Assembly (NCBI GenBank): GCA_017465085.1
Contig: JAFTWW010000031.1
Location: forward strand, 1 to 38,455
Source of the DNA: Clostridia bacterium
GTDB lineage: Bacteria > Bacillota > Clostridia > Oscillospirales > Acutalibacteraceae
Length of the DNA stretch: 38,455 nt
Reading direction: 5' to 3'
The translations under genes and the position numbers were made by a program. The notes under the pieces were generated by a model. That model saw only the letters and a program-made list of their open reading frames with translations. It was not told the origin of the DNA and did not search any database. This document shows, piece after piece, positions 25,304 through 35,616 of this stretch (position 1 is its first letter; each line of letters opens with the position of its first letter).

Positions 25304-25900
25304 ATGTCTTGTTTACAGTTAAGTGAAGTTAAGTGCGGTGATACCGTTGCAGTTATGCACACATCTATGGGTGATATCACCATAAAGCTTTTCCCCGAAC
25401 AAGCCCCCAAGACTGTGGAAAACTTTACAACCCACGCTAAGAACGGATACTATAACGGTCTTATCTTCCACCGTGTTATAAAGGATTTTATGATTCAGGG
25501 CGGCGACCCTACGGGCACAGGTATGGGCGGTGAATCTATCTGGGGCCATTCCTTTGAGGATGAATTCACTCCCGAGCTTCATAACCTTCGCGGCGCTCTT
25601 TCTATGGCTAATGCAGGTCCTAATACCAACGGGAGCCAGTTCTTCATTGTTCAGGCTAACACCGTTCCCGATGGTATGATTTCTCAGATGGAGGATTTGG
25701 GCGATGCCTTCCCCACAGAAATTATAGATGCTTACAGCAGTATGGGCGGCACTCCTTGGCTTGATTTCCGTCACACCGTTTTCGGTCAGGTAACCGAGGG
25801 CTTAGAGATAGTTGATGGTATAGCAAATGTTGAAACTGCAGGCGCAGATAAGCCCGTAACCGATGTTGTTATAAATTCCATAGATATTACTATAATCTAA
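25304..25900 (+). CDS. Cyclophilin-type peptidyl-prolyl cis-trans isomerase
   Basis: This 198-residue single-domain cyclophilin shows [22 protein letters not shown], the active-site [15 protein letters not shown] (catalytic Arg in FHR) and [19 protein letters not shown]. The usual tryptophan/histidine ligand region is replaced by an insertion around [19 protein letters not shown] before HTVFGQV. There is no signal peptide, so it acts in the cytosol on proline bonds during folding. It has its own promoter and AAGGAGG and is followed 19 bases later by a sugar-nucleotide gene. Confidence 0.93.
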   Translation: MSCLQLSEVKCGDTVAVMHTSMGDITIKLFPEQAPKTVENFTTHAKNGYYNGLIFHRVIKDFMIQGGDPTGTGMGGESIWGHSFEDEFTPELHNLRGALSMANAGPNTNGSQFFIVQANTVPDGMISQMEDLGDAFPTEIIDAYSSMGGTPWLDFRHTVFGQVTEGLEIVDGIANVETAGADKPVTDVVINSIDITII

Positions 25901-25919
25901 AAATAAAGGAGCCTTCAGA

Positions 25920-26798
25920 ATGAAAGGTATTATTTTAGCAGGCGGCAGCGGAACACGTCTTTATCCGCTTACAATGGTAACCTCAAAACAGCTTTTACCA
26001 ATTTATGATAAGCCTATGGTTTATTATCCCCTTTCAACCCTTATGCTTGCGGGAATAAAGGATATTCTTATCATTTCCACCCCTACCGATCTTCCCAATT
26101 TTGAGCGCCTTTTAGGTGATGGCTCAAACTACGGAATAAACCTTTCCTATGCTGTTCAGCCTTCACCAGATGGTCTTGCGCAGGCCTTTATCATAGGTGA
26201 GGAGTTTATCGCAGGGGATAGCTGCGCAATGGTGCTGGGCGATAATATCTTCTACGGAAGCGGTCTTAAAAAGCACCTTAAGGATGCGGCTTCAAGGGAT
26301 AACGGCGCCACCGTTTTCGGTTACTATGTTGAGGATCCCGAGCGCTTTGGTATCGTTGAATTTGATGAGAACGGCAAGGCCATTTCCATTGAAGAGAAGC
26401 CTCAAAAGCCTAAATCCAACTACTGTGTAACAGGCCTTTATTTTTATGATAACAGGGTTGTTGAGCTTGCAAAAAAGGTTAAGCCCTCTAAACGCGGCGA
26501 GCTTGAGATTACCGATCTTAACCGTATGTATTTAGAGGAAGGCACCCTTAATGTTGTTACCTTAGGTCAGGGCTATGCTTGGCTTGATACGGGCACAATG
26601 GATGCTCTGGCAGATGCTACCGAATTTGTTAAGGTTGTGGAAAACCGTCAGGGTATTAAGATTTCCGCTATTGAGGAAATTGCATACCACAACGGTTGGA
26701 TAGATAAGGAAAGGCTTCTTGCATCTGCCGAGAAATACGGCAAATCCCCCTACGGAGAGTATCTTAAAAAGGTTGCTGAAGGAAAGCTACTGTTTTAA
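25920..26798 (+). CDS. rfbA: Glucose-1-phosphate thymidylyltransferase
   Basis: This 292-residue RmlA has the nucleotide-binding [11 protein letters not shown] motif (residues 8-18), the catalytic [20 protein letters not shown] with the metal Asp, and [11 protein letters not shown] with WLDTGT further on. It makes dTDP-glucose from glucose-1-phosphate and dTTP, the first step to dTDP-rhamnose and related sugars. The length and C-terminal helix region match the RmlA allosteric-site form rather than UTP-specific GalU. No rmlB, rmlC or rmlD is nearby. It follows the cyclophilin gene with AAAGGAG upstream and precedes two glycosyltransferases. Confidence 0.95.
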   Translation: MKGIILAGGSGTRLYPLTMVTSKQLLPIYDKPMVYYPLSTLMLAGIKDILIISTPTDLPNFERLLGDGSNYGINLSYAVQPSPDGLAQAFIIGEEFIAGDSCAMVLGDNIFYGSGLKKHLKDAASRDNGATVFGYYVEDPERFGIVEFDENGKAISIEEKPQKPKSNYCVTGLYFYDNRVVELAKKVKPSKRGELEITDLNRMYLEEGTLNVVTLGQGYAWLDTGTMDALADATEFVKVVENRQGIKISAIEEIAYHNGWIDKERLLASAEKYGKSPYGEYLKKVAEGKLLF

Positions 26799-26800
26799 TT

Positions 26801-27790
26801 ATGAAAATCAGTGTTATTGTTCCCGTTTTTAACGGTGAGAAAACCTTAAAACAATCCATAAATTCCATGTTAGCTCAAGGTCTTGGTGACTTTGAGCTAA
26901 TACTCATTGATGATGGTTCCACCGATAAAAGCGGTGAGATATGCAGGTCCTTTGCTCAAAATGATAATAGGGTGCGCTATATAAAAAAAGAAAACGGCGG
27001 TCCCTCTTCGGTGCGCAATTTAGGTATAAAAGAGGCTAAGGGTGAGTATATAACCTTTGCCGATTGCGATGATTATATGGATAACGGCGCCTTTGCATTT
27101 ATGTATGAAAAGGCGTTGGAAACCAAGGCGGATATGGTTGTTTGCGGATGCTTTATAGAGCTTGGAGGCTCCAAAAGGGTAAACAACTGCGAGGAAATGA
27201 TTATAGAGGGAGAATATGGCGAAAAGATAATCCCCCTTAAATCAAAGGACCTTTTGGATGCCCCTTGGAATAAGCTTTATAAAACCGAGTTTTTGAGAAA
27301 AACAGGGGTTACTATGCCTGAGGGCGAGATTTTTGAGGATACCGCCTTCCACTTAGAGCTTTTACGCCATCAGCCTAAAATTGCGGTTTACAGCGAATGC
27401 TTTTATCACTACGTTCAGAATATGGGTAGCATTACTAAAAAGTATAATCCCGATAAGCTGACTCTCCTCAAAAAAAGAGCGAAGCAGTTAAAGGATGTTA
27501 CTGTGGGTATTGAGCCCTACTGCGATTTTTATTATATAAAATCCGTGTTTTCTGCCTTTATTGATATGTTCCTTTCTTGCAAAAAGGCTGAGATAAAACA
27601 GTTTATAAGCAAAGAAATCGGTGAACAGGATTTTATAAATGCGGCAAAGGGCGCCCGCTTTCAAGGCAGATATAATTCGGTTATAATAAGCGTTGCAAAA
27701 AGCGGAAATTGCAATAGGATTTACAATTTCTGTAAGCTTTGCTATATTCTTAAATATAAGGCAAGAAAACTCTTTATAAAGGTGAGATAA
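26801..27790 (+). CDS. GT2-family glycosyltransferase
   Basis: This 329-residue protein has an N-terminal GT-A domain: ISVIVPVFNGEKTL, ELILIDDGSTDKS, GGPSSVRNLGI and the DXD-type ADCDDYMD near residue 88. The pattern places it in family GT2, with inverting transfer of a sugar from a nucleotide donor to a surface polysaccharide or lipid-linked acceptor. The C-terminal part is mixed helical without clear multi-pass membrane segments. It starts two bases after rfbA and shares one base with the next glycosyltransferase. Donor and acceptor cannot be read from the sequence. Confidence 0.88.
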   Translation: MKISVIVPVFNGEKTLKQSINSMLAQGLGDFELILIDDGSTDKSGEICRSFAQNDNRVRYIKKENGGPSSVRNLGIKEAKGEYITFADCDDYMDNGAFAFMYEKALETKADMVVCGCFIELGGSKRVNNCEEMIIEGEYGEKIIPLKSKDLLDAPWNKLYKTEFLRKTGVTMPEGEIFEDTAFHLELLRHQPKIAVYSECFYHYVQNMGSITKKYNPDKLTLLKKRAKQLKDVTVGIEPYCDFYYIKSVFSAFIDMFLSCKKAEIKQFISKEIGEQDFINAAKGARFQGRYNSVIISVAKSGNCNRIYNFCKLCYILKYKARKLFIKVR

Positions 27791-28737
27791 TGATTTCTGT
27801 GGCTATTGCCGCCTATAACGGCGAAAGGTTTATAATAAAACAGCTTGAAAGCATATTAAATCAGTCCTTGCCCGTGGATGAAGTTGTTATCTGTGATGAT
27901 TGTTCCACCGATAACACCCTTGAGCTTTGCCGCCGCTTTATAGAAGAAAAAGGCCTTGATAATTGGCATATCTTCAAAAACGAAAGCAATGTGGGCTATT
28001 GTCTTAACTTTTACGGCGCCATAGAAAAATGCGTGGGCGATGTGATTTTCCTTGCCGATCAGGATGATGAATGGCTCCAAGGTAAAACCGAGAAAATGAT
28101 GAAATGCCTTAAGGAAAATCCCGATATTTCAGTGCTTTCTTCAAGATATAATGTTATTGATGAAAACTCAAAAATAATGGAAAATTCGGGCGTTACCTAT
28201 TTAGGCGGGAATTATGATGATTCGGTGGAATATGTATCGGCTGAAAGTCAGGTAGGCTGTTCTTATATCCGAGGCTTCAGCCTGTGCTTCAGAAAGGAAA
28301 TAAAGCCCCTTATAAAGCCTATTGACCTTAAATCTCTGCTTTCTCACGATTGGCTTATCTGTATGGTAGGCTCAATTGCGGGCAAAACCGCGATTCTTAA
28401 TACCGTTCTCACTAATTATCGCTTCCATTCGCAAAACGTTTCCCTCTTAACAGCGGATAAAAAAAGGGAAGAGAGAAGGCTTGATAAAAGAATTTTGGGA
28501 TTAGAGGAATCGGTAAACGGCCACTCCTATTTATTATCCTTAACCGAGGATAACGCCCTAAAGGCAAGCCTAAAAAAATTCATAGTTTTTGAGAAAAAGA
28601 GAATTGAGTTTTTGAAAACCAAAAATATTTTTAAGTATATGGCTCTTTTAGGGCATCTTAAAGAGTATAACCGCTATTATAAGGGCAACGGAATAAGGGT
28701 ATGGCTCGGCGATTTGTTTTACGCCTATAAAAAATAG
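27790..28737 (+). CDS. GT2-family glycosyltransferase, possibly rhamnosyltransferase
   Basis: This 315-residue GT-A protein shows ISVAIAAYNGERFI, EVVICDDCSTDNT, NVGYCLNFYGAIE and the DXD region FLADQDDEWLQGK. LADQDD-W is common in GT2 enzymes annotated as rhamnosyltransferases. That would agree with the dTDP-sugar enzyme two genes upstream, but it is weak evidence. The start overlaps the previous stop by one base (TAATG). A strong terminator follows, ending the cyclophilin-rfbA-GT-GT unit. Confidence 0.86.
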   Translation: MISVAIAAYNGERFIIKQLESILNQSLPVDEVVICDDCSTDNTLELCRRFIEEKGLDNWHIFKNESNVGYCLNFYGAIEKCVGDVIFLADQDDEWLQGKTEKMMKCLKENPDISVLSSRYNVIDENSKIMENSGVTYLGGNYDDSVEYVSAESQVGCSYIRGFSLCFRKEIKPLIKPIDLKSLLSHDWLICMVGSIAGKTAILNTVLTNYRFHSQNVSLLTADKKREERRLDKRILGLEESVNGHSYLLSLTEDNALKASLKKFIVFEKKRIEFLKTKNIFKYMALLGHLKEYNRYYKGNGIRVWLGDLFYAYKK

Positions 28738-28740
28738 ATT

Positions 28741-28766
28741 AAAGCGCTGCTTGGCAGCGCTTTTTT
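28741..28766 (+). terminator. Terminator of the glycosyltransferase operon
   Basis: AAAGCGCTGC (28741-28750) pairs perfectly with GCAGCGCTTT (28754-28763) around TTG, followed by a T-run to 28766. A second small dyad TCCCGA/TCGGGA lies at 28771-28789 and has no T-run. Confidence 0.93.
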
Positions 28767-28817
28767 AATGTCCCGAAAATGACTCGGGATAAAGTGTATT
28801 ATAAAGATAATGAATAC

Positions 28818-28850
28818 TTTATTTTTTATCTTTTTTATGTTAAAATAAAG
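28818..28850 (+). promoter_or_regulatory. Probable addB promoter
   Basis: TAAAAT (28841-28846) with an extended -10 TGT before it. The only -35 candidate at 17 bases is TTTATT (28818-28823), which is weak. The sequence TGTTAAAATAAAG is identical to that of the cyclophilin promoter. CGGAGG precedes the addB start. Confidence 0.5.
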
Positions 28851-28876
28851 TAGAATTTTGTAATCGGAGGATTAAG

Positions 28877-31800
28877 ATGCTTCAATTTATCGTTGGCAGA
28901 GCGAGCTCAGGTAAAAGCTATACCATAACGGAAAAAATCGCCGAATGTATCGAAAAGGGTGGGAGCCCTTATCTTTTGGTGCCTGAGCAATTTTCCTTCG
29001 AAAGCGAAAGAGCAATTCTTAGCCGCTTCGGTGAGCAGAAGGCTGATAAAGTAAAGGTTATCAGCTTTACAAGACTTTGCGATGAGGTGAACCGAATTTA
29101 CGGAGGCTCAGCGGGTAAGGAGCTTAGTGATGCGGATAAAATCATCCTTATGGGCAGAGCCCTCAAAATAGCCCGAAATGATTTAAGGCTGTGGGGAAAA
29201 TATACAGCTTCTGCAGGCTTTATAGAGAAGATGCTTAACACCGTATCCGAATTCAAAATCCACGGTATATCATATGATGAGCTTTTGCAGGTTGCCGAAA
29301 ATGTAGGCGAAGCTTCCCTTAAAGCAAAGCTTATGGATACCGCTACCGTTTATAAGAACTTTAATCTGTTACTGCAGGAAAAATTTATAGACCCCAACGA
29401 TAAGCTTAATAAACTCTATGAAATCCTTAATAATAACCGATTTTTTGAGGGCAAGGATGTATTTATTGATTCCTTTAAGGGCTTTACGGGGCAACAGTTT
29501 AAGATTCTCGGCAGAATAATATCCACCGCAAATTCGGTTACGGTAGGCCTTACGGCAGATACTAAAGCCGTTCGTAAGGGCGGTGTGTTTTCCAATACCC
29601 TTAACCTTAAGGAAAAAATTACCCTGCTAGCCAAAAACCGTAATGTTACCGTGCTACCCGATATAGAGCTTAGCGCCTCCCATTATGAAAACGGGGATCT
29701 TGCCACCCTTGAAAGATTTATGGCAGGGTATAGCGATTGCGGTAAATTAAGCTGTGGAGGGGTTACGGTTTGCAACGCTACGGATATTAGCGAAGAGGCA
29801 GAGTTTGTTGCTAAAACCATAAGAAAAACCGTAAGAGAAGAGGATGCAAAATTTGATGATTTTGCCGTTATAGTACGCGACACCTCCGCCTATGAGGAGG
29901 AGCTAAGTAACGCCTGCGGGCGCAACGGTGTTAATTGCTTTATTGATGGCAGAATGAATCTTGCCTCACTTCCCGTTTCGGTAGTAAGCCTTAATGCCGC
30001 CGCCCTTGCTAAAAAAATAAGTAGTGAAAGAATATTCCGTTTTTATAAATCGGGACTTGATTTTATAAGCCTTGATGAGCTATCACAGATTGAAAATTAC
30101 ACTTATCTTTGGAGCATTGATGGGGATGCCTGGGAAAAGGAATGGGATATGAATCCCGATGGCTTCAAGGAGGGTGACCCCGATAAAATAGCCGAAAAGC
30201 TTTCGCAGATAAATGCTTTAAGAGAGAAAATGATGGCCCCCATAATCGCCTTCAGAAAAGAGTTTTGCGGCAATGCCACAAAGATGTCAACCGCCCTTGT
30301 TAACCTGCTTTTTAGCGTTAAGGCGGATAAAAGCTCTAATAGGCTAAGCGCAAAGCAAACGGTGGAGAATAAAGCTTACGCAGAGGGCTTGCGGCAATCG
30401 TGGGATGCCTTTATGTCGGTCCTTGAGAGTATAAGCCTCTGCTTCGGCGAGGGTGAGATATCCCGTAAGGAATTTGAGGATGCCCTTAAAACTGCCCTTG
30501 CGCTTACCTCGGTGGGAATCACTCCTCAAACTCTTGATGAGGTAACCTTCGGCGCGGCGGATAGAATCAGACCCTACAGACCAAAATATGTGTTTATTAT
30601 GGGCGCCAATCAGGGCGTTTTCCCCAGCGTTTCCACCGCTACGGGTATATTCAGCAACCGAGAGCGTGAGATATTAAAGCTTAACGATATTGCTATTCCC
30701 GATAAGGCAATAGAGGGCGCCGTAGATGAAGAATATCTCGTTTATTCCAGCCTTTGTACCGCCTCTGAAAAGGTGTTTATAAGCTATTCCGAAAGCCTTG
30801 CCGATGGAAGCGCCGCGCAGCCCTCAGCCTTTGTTACGGATATCGAAGAAAACCTTAATCCCATTAAAATTTCTGCGCCATCCCCACTTGAAATCGGGCT
30901 GTTACCCGAAACCAAGGAGGCGGCATTCGGGGAGATGTGCAGGAGATTAGGAAGGGATGCAGGAGAGGCTTTAACCCTTAAAAATGCCCTTTCGGATGAA
31001 GATATGAGTCTTCGCGCGCAGAGTATTTTAGGTATGGCAAAGCCCCCCGAAAACAAGATAAGCGGTGAAACGGCTAAAAATCTGTTTGGCAGTAAAATGT
31101 ATATGTCACCCACAAGGTTTGAGACCTTTAATTCCTGCCGTTTTATGTATTTTTGTAAATATGGGTTAAAGGCAAACCGCCTTGAGCCCGTTGAGTTCAG
31201 CGTGCTCCAGAGGGGTACCTTAGTTCACTATGTCCTTGAAAGGCTTATAACCGAGTTCGGCAAGGGTGTAAGTAGGCTTACCGATGAAGAAATCGACCTT
31301 AATGTTGATAGATATGTAACTGAATATCTTGATGATATACCGGGCTACCGTTCCATTGAAAACGATAGGCTTAAATATCTTGTATCCACCATCTCCCGCT
31401 CGGTTAAATTCGTGGCGAAAAGACTTGCCGATGAATTTGCCCAATCGGATTTTGAGCCCTGCCATTGCGAGCTTAAGATCGGCGCCGATGGTGATATACC
31501 CGAGATTGAAATCCCCCTTGATGATGATGCTTCAATTTCTCTTAACGGCATAGTTGACCGCCTCGATAAATGGAACGGCTATATACGGATTGTGGATTAT
31601 AAAACGGGCTCTAAGGAGTTTAAGTTCCCCGATGTACTCTTCGGTCAGAATATGCAGATGCTTTTATATCTCTATGCGGTTGCCAAAAGCGAGGAGTTTG
31701 GCGGTGAGCCTGCAGGTATATTCTATATGACCGCAAAGCGAAGCAAGAACGAGAAATCAAAACGCCGTATGAACGGGCTAATGCAGGCGGATGAGGAGCT

Positions 31801-32122
31801 TGTAAGGGCGATGGATAAGGAGAATAAGGGTGAGTTTGTACCCGCCCTTTCCTCGCGAAACACAAGCAACTTCGTTTCAAAGGGCGATTTTGATAGAATT
31901 TTCGAGTTTATAACCCGTAAGCTTAAGGCTTCGGGCAATATGATGCTGAGCGGCGATGTAAATGCAGATCCAATAGATGGGGTAGATGGCGATGCCTGCA
32001 AATATTGCGATTTTTCTGCCATTTGCCGCAAAAAGTATGAGGAGCATCGAAAGGTGCCGAGAATGAGCAATATGGATGTTATGTCCGAGATAGAAAGGCA
32101 GGTGGCAGAGGATGGCATTTGA
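28877..32122 (+). CDS. addB: ATP-dependent helicase/deoxyribonuclease subunit B (AddB)
   Basis: This 1081-residue protein carries a Walker A motif GRASSGKS at residues 7-14 and an inactivated helicase body. The C-terminal RecB-type nuclease shows IVDYKTG and GQNMQMLLYLYA (about 895-935). The iron-sulfur staple is intact: C754 in NSCRFMY and C1041, C1044, C1050 in DACKYCDFSAIC, the same 3- and 6-residue spacing as in Bacillus AddB. With AddA it resects double-strand breaks and is attenuated by Chi. It overlaps addA by 11 bases. It is somewhat shorter than Bacillus AddB (about 1166). Confidence 0.94.
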   Translation: MLQFIVGRASSGKSYTITEKIAECIEKGGSPYLLVPEQFSFESERAILSRFGEQKADKVKVISFTRLCDEVNRIYGGSAGKELSDADKIILMGRALKIARNDLRLWGKYTASAGFIEKMLNTVSEFKIHGISYDELLQVAENVGEASLKAKLMDTATVYKNFNLLLQEKFIDPNDKLNKLYEILNNNRFFEGKDVFIDSFKGFTGQQFKILGRIISTANSVTVGLTADTKAVRKGGVFSNTLNLKEKITLLAKNRNVTVLPDIELSASHYENGDLATLERFMAGYSDCGKLSCGGVTVCNATDISEEAEFVAKTIRKTVREEDAKFDDFAVIVRDTSAYEEELSNACGRNGVNCFIDGRMNLASLPVSVVSLNAAALAKKISSERIFRFYKSGLDFISLDELSQIENYTYLWSIDGDAWEKEWDMNPDGFKEGDPDKIAEKLSQINALREKMMAPIIAFRKEFCGNATKMSTALVNLLFSVKADKSSNRLSAKQTVENKAYAEGLRQSWDAFMSVLESISLCFGEGEISRKEFEDALKTALALTSVGITPQTLDEVTFGAADRIRPYRPKYVFIMGANQGVFPSVSTATGIFSNREREILKLNDIAIPDKAIEGAVDEEYLVYSSLCTASEKVFISYSESLADGSAAQPSAFVTDIEENLNPIKISAPSPLEIGLLPETKEAAFGEMCRRLGRDAGEALTLKNALSDEDMSLRAQSILGMAKPPENKISGETAKNLFGSKMYMSPTRFETFNSCRFMYFCKYGLKANRLEPVEFSVLQRGTLVHYVLERLITEFGKGVSRLTDEEIDLNVDRYVTEYLDDIPGYRSIENDRLKYLVSTISRSVKFVAKRLADEFAQSDFEPCHCELKIGADGDIPEIEIPLDDDASISLNGIVDRLDKWNGYIRIVDYKTGSKEFKFPDVLFGQNMQMLLYLYAVAKSEEFGGEPAGIFYMTAKRSKNEKSKRRMNGLMQADEELVRAMDKENKGEFVPALSSRNTSNFVSKGDFDRIFEFITRKLKASGNMMLSGDVNADPIDGVDGDACKYCDFSAICRKKYEEHRKVPRMSNMDVMSEIERQVAEDGI

Positions 32123-35100
32123 TTTTACGCCAATGCAGGAAAGTGCCATAAATACCGAGGGCACGGTTTTGGTTTCTGCCGCCGCAGGCTCGGGTAAAAC
32201 TGCAGTTTTAGTAGAGAGGGTTATCCGCAAAATAACGCGGAAGGAAAACCCAATAAGTCTTGATAAAATGCTTATCGTTACCTTCACCAATGCCGCCGCC
32301 GCAGAAATGAAGCGGAAGATAGAAAAAAGGCTTTATGAGGTGTGCCGTGAAAATCCCGATGATGAGGGACTCCTGCGGCAAAAGCACCTTATTGCCTCGG
32401 CAGATATCTGCACCATTGATTCATTTTGTATAAACCTTGTTCGCAGTAACTTTGATAAATGCGGTGTGGAGCCCGATTTCACCGTGCAGGATGGCTCAGG
32501 CCTTGCCGCTGTAAACAATCGGGTTATGAGTGAGGTTATCGGCCGAAGAATAAGGGAAAACACCCCCGAATTTACTAAGCTTTTAGAGCTTACGGGCTGT
32601 GAATATGATGAAAAGCCCTTGGCGGAGGAGATTGAAAAAATTCATCTTTATTCCGAACAGCTGCCCTTCCCCGAGAAGTTTTTAAGAAGCCTTATAAATC
32701 CCTACGTTACGGATTTTGATAAGGAGCACATCTGGTATAAAACAGCGTTTGAATTTTCGGAAAATATCCTAAACGGCGCTCGTAAAACAATAGAAAAAAT
32801 GGCGGATGCCGCCGAGCTTTTAGGCTCCAAGCATAAGGCTTATGCCGAAACCTTATCCCTGCTTATAGATACGCTTATAAAAGAACTTTCTAAAGGTGAG
32901 TGGGATGGTTTTTATAAGGCGGTCGGTGAGGCAAACATCCCCCGTCAACCCTCGGTGCCCTCCGATTCCGATGATGGCGCCGTATTCAAAATCTGCAAAG
33001 AAAAAATCGCAAAAGCAATCGAAAAATTAAGAAAAATCTTCTATGCCGATACCGAATTTGTAAAGCGGGATATTTGGGAAAAACGTCCTGCCGTAGAGCT
33101 TTTTGCCGCTATGATAGGCGATTATAGCAAGGAGCTTTTCGAGGCTTATAAAAAGGAAAACACACTAACCTTTTATAATACCGAGCAGTTGGCTCTTTCT
33201 TTCCTTTGCACCCCCACGCCCCATGGCTATGAGGTAAATAGCGCGGCGCAGGAATATCTTAGCCGATATGATGAGGTTTTGGTGGATGAGTTTCAGGATG
33301 TAAACGATTTGCAGGATACCCTTTTCCACATCCTTTCGGGTAATGCAAAAAAGCTTTTTACCGTAGGTGATGTTAAGCAGAGTATCTATGGCTTCAGAGG
33401 CTCAAATCCCGAAAACTTTATGAAGAAGAAAAGGGCGTATACATCCATTGAAAACGCCAAAGATGAGGATGCTAAAAAGATTATCCTATCGGATAATTTC
33501 CGTAGCCGCAAGGGTATATGCGATTATGTGAACTTTGTGTTCAGCAGGCTCCTTGATGGGCATATCGGCTCTATCGTTTATAACGAGGAGGAGGAGCTTC
33601 ACGCCTCGGGCGAGTTTCCCGAAAGCAGTAGAAACTGCGTTGAGTTTATTCTGGCGGATAAAACGGGGGATGAGGATGAGCTTAAAAGGCTTGAATTTGA
33701 AGGAAGATGTATAGCTCATCGCATAAATGAGATTATGAACGAGGGTCAGGTCATAACCGATGGCAAAGCCTTGAGAAATGCGAAATTCTCCGATTTTGTG
33801 ATACTGCTTGATAGTGTAAAAAATAAAGCAAGTGTTATAGCCGAGATGCTTAAAGAGGCAGGAATCCCCGTTAATTACGGGGCAGAGATCTTTTTCGAAA
33901 CGGAGGAGGTCATCACCGTTTTAAGCCTCCTTAAAATCATCGATAACCCAAGAAACGATATCGAGCTCTTAACGGTTATGATGTCCCCCATATTCAATTT
34001 TTCCGCCGAGGAAATGGCAAAAATCAGAGCCGATTTCAAAAAGGGCGAGCTTTATGCCGCCGTTAATAACAGCGCTTCCCTCGGTAATAAAAAAGTGTTG
34101 GATTTTCTCGAAACTCTATCCCTTATGCGCCGTGAGGCCGCGGTTTTATCGGTGGATAAGCTTATTTCGAAGCTCTATGCCGTTACCGATTATCTTAACT
34201 TTGTAAGCGCCATGTCGGGCGGGGAGGCGAGAAGGGCAAATCTTATAACCCTTAGGAATGTAGCCGCCTGCTATTGCGAGGGCTCGGGCGGTGGAATAGG
34301 CGGATTTTTAACCCATATAAGAACTCTTCCCGAAAAGGCCGTGAAATCAGCGGCTAAGGAGGGGAGTGACTGTGTCAGAATTATGACAATGCACGCCTCC
34401 AAGGGTTTACAGTTCCCCGTTTGTATAATTTCCAATGTGGCGAGTGATATAAATAGGGTTGATTCCTCATCAAAAATCCTTTATGGCAGTAAATTAGGCC
34501 TTGGCTTTAAGTTTTATAACTATATTTCGGATTGTGATGAGGAAAATTTAGGTCATATTCTCTCTGCGCTTGGTGAAACCGAAAAAACCTCCGAGGAGAA
34601 AATGAGGCTTTTGTATGTTGCTATGACAAGGGCGGTTGACCGTCTTATCATAGTAAGCTCACCTAAAAATCCCGTTTCTGCCCTTAATAATGCGGCATCG
34701 AATATTTCCCGCGTAGGTCTTGAGCTTGATGCCGAATGGCTTAAAAGCTCAAGAAAAATGAACGATTGGCTGCTGGCCACAGCCCTTATCCATCCCGATG
34801 CTCAGATTTTGCGAAATCTCTGCGAGCTACCCACAAGGTCGGCAAAGCAGGGGGGAGAAGCCGCATTCCGCGTTATGAATAGCTATAACACGGCCTTTGC
34901 AAAGGCAGAGGTAAAGGAGTTTACCCCCATAGCAAATGATGATATCACGCAGCGTATCAAGAAGAATTTATCATATAAATATCCCCTTGAGGCGCTGGGC
35001 TCGGTAAGGTCTAAAATCTCGGTTTCCGACCTTGCCAACAAGGCGGAAAGCGACCGTTTCGCATTTACCCACAAGCCCTCCTTTATGCTTGAAAACGGGC

Positions 35101-35606
35101 TTTCTGCCGCAGGTAAGGGTACGGCAACACACAGCGTTATGCAGTTCATAGATATGAGCAAGAAGCCCGATGTTGATGCTGAGATTGATCGTCTTGCCGA
35201 ATGGCAGTATATCACCGAGGAACAAGCGGGAGCGGTGGATAGAAAGGCAATTTCCGAGTTCTTCGATAGCCCTCTTTATGAGAGAATATCAAAAAGCCTT
35301 GATATCAGAAGAGAGATGCGGTTTTTAAGCGAAATCCCCGCCTCTCGCATCGATGATGCTCTCCCCGAGAAAATTAAGGATACGCCTGTAATAATTCAGG
35401 GCGCCGTTGACCTATGCTTTGCCGAGGAGGACGGTATTGTTGTGCTTGACTTTAAGACCGATAGGGTGGATAATATAGATAAGCTTCGCGAAACCTACAG
35501 CGAGCAGTTAAATATCTATGCCGCCGCCTGTGAGAAGATTATGGGTAAGCCCATTAAAGAAAAGATAATTTATTCATTTAATTTATCGGATTACATTTCC
35601 TTTTAA
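32112..35606 (+). CDS. addA: ATP-dependent helicase/nuclease subunit A (AddA)
   Basis: This 1164-residue UvrD-type helicase has Walker A SAAAGSGKT (residues 22-30), then TFTNAAAAEMKRKI, VDEFQDVNDLQD (Walker B), FTVGDVKQSIYGFRG, IMTMHASKGLQFPV and RLLYVAMTRA-type motif VI. A C-terminal RecB-family nuclease holds VVLDFKTDRVD (about 1110-1120), followed by YSEQLNIYA. It provides the 3'-5' motor and one nuclease of the AddAB break-processing machine. The ATG lies inside the addB end and the ribosome binding site AGGTGG is inside addB. Confidence 0.95.
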   Translation: MAFDFTPMQESAINTEGTVLVSAAAGSGKTAVLVERVIRKITRKENPISLDKMLIVTFTNAAAAEMKRKIEKRLYEVCRENPDDEGLLRQKHLIASADICTIDSFCINLVRSNFDKCGVEPDFTVQDGSGLAAVNNRVMSEVIGRRIRENTPEFTKLLELTGCEYDEKPLAEEIEKIHLYSEQLPFPEKFLRSLINPYVTDFDKEHIWYKTAFEFSENILNGARKTIEKMADAAELLGSKHKAYAETLSLLIDTLIKELSKGEWDGFYKAVGEANIPRQPSVPSDSDDGAVFKICKEKIAKAIEKLRKIFYADTEFVKRDIWEKRPAVELFAAMIGDYSKELFEAYKKENTLTFYNTEQLALSFLCTPTPHGYEVNSAAQEYLSRYDEVLVDEFQDVNDLQDTLFHILSGNAKKLFTVGDVKQSIYGFRGSNPENFMKKKRAYTSIENAKDEDAKKIILSDNFRSRKGICDYVNFVFSRLLDGHIGSIVYNEEEELHASGEFPESSRNCVEFILADKTGDEDELKRLEFEGRCIAHRINEIMNEGQVITDGKALRNAKFSDFVILLDSVKNKASVIAEMLKEAGIPVNYGAEIFFETEEVITVLSLLKIIDNPRNDIELLTVMMSPIFNFSAEEMAKIRADFKKGELYAAVNNSASLGNKKVLDFLETLSLMRREAAVLSVDKLISKLYAVTDYLNFVSAMSGGEARRANLITLRNVAACYCEGSGGGIGGFLTHIRTLPEKAVKSAAKEGSDCVRIMTMHASKGLQFPVCIISNVASDINRVDSSSKILYGSKLGLGFKFYNYISDCDEENLGHILSALGETEKTSEEKMRLLYVAMTRAVDRLIIVSSPKNPVSALNNAASNISRVGLELDAEWLKSSRKMNDWLLATALIHPDAQILRNLCELPTRSAKQGGEAAFRVMNSYNTAFAKAEVKEFTPIANDDITQRIKKNLSYKYPLEALGSVRSKISVSDLANKAESDRFAFTHKPSFMLENGLSAAGKGTATHSVMQFIDMSKKPDVDAEIDRLAEWQYITEEQAGAVDRKAISEFFDSPLYERISKSLDIRREMRFLSEIPASRIDDALPEKIKDTPVIIQGAVDLCFAEEDGIVVLDFKTDRVDNIDKLRETYSEQLNIYAAACEKIMGKPIKEKIIYSFNLSDYISF

Positions 35607-35616
35607 GAGGTGAACT

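Noticed and set aside
28771-28789. TCCCGA / TCGGGA dyad as a second terminator or operator
   Set aside because: A six-bp stem with a seven-base loop and no T-run, next to a strong terminator; too weak to call.
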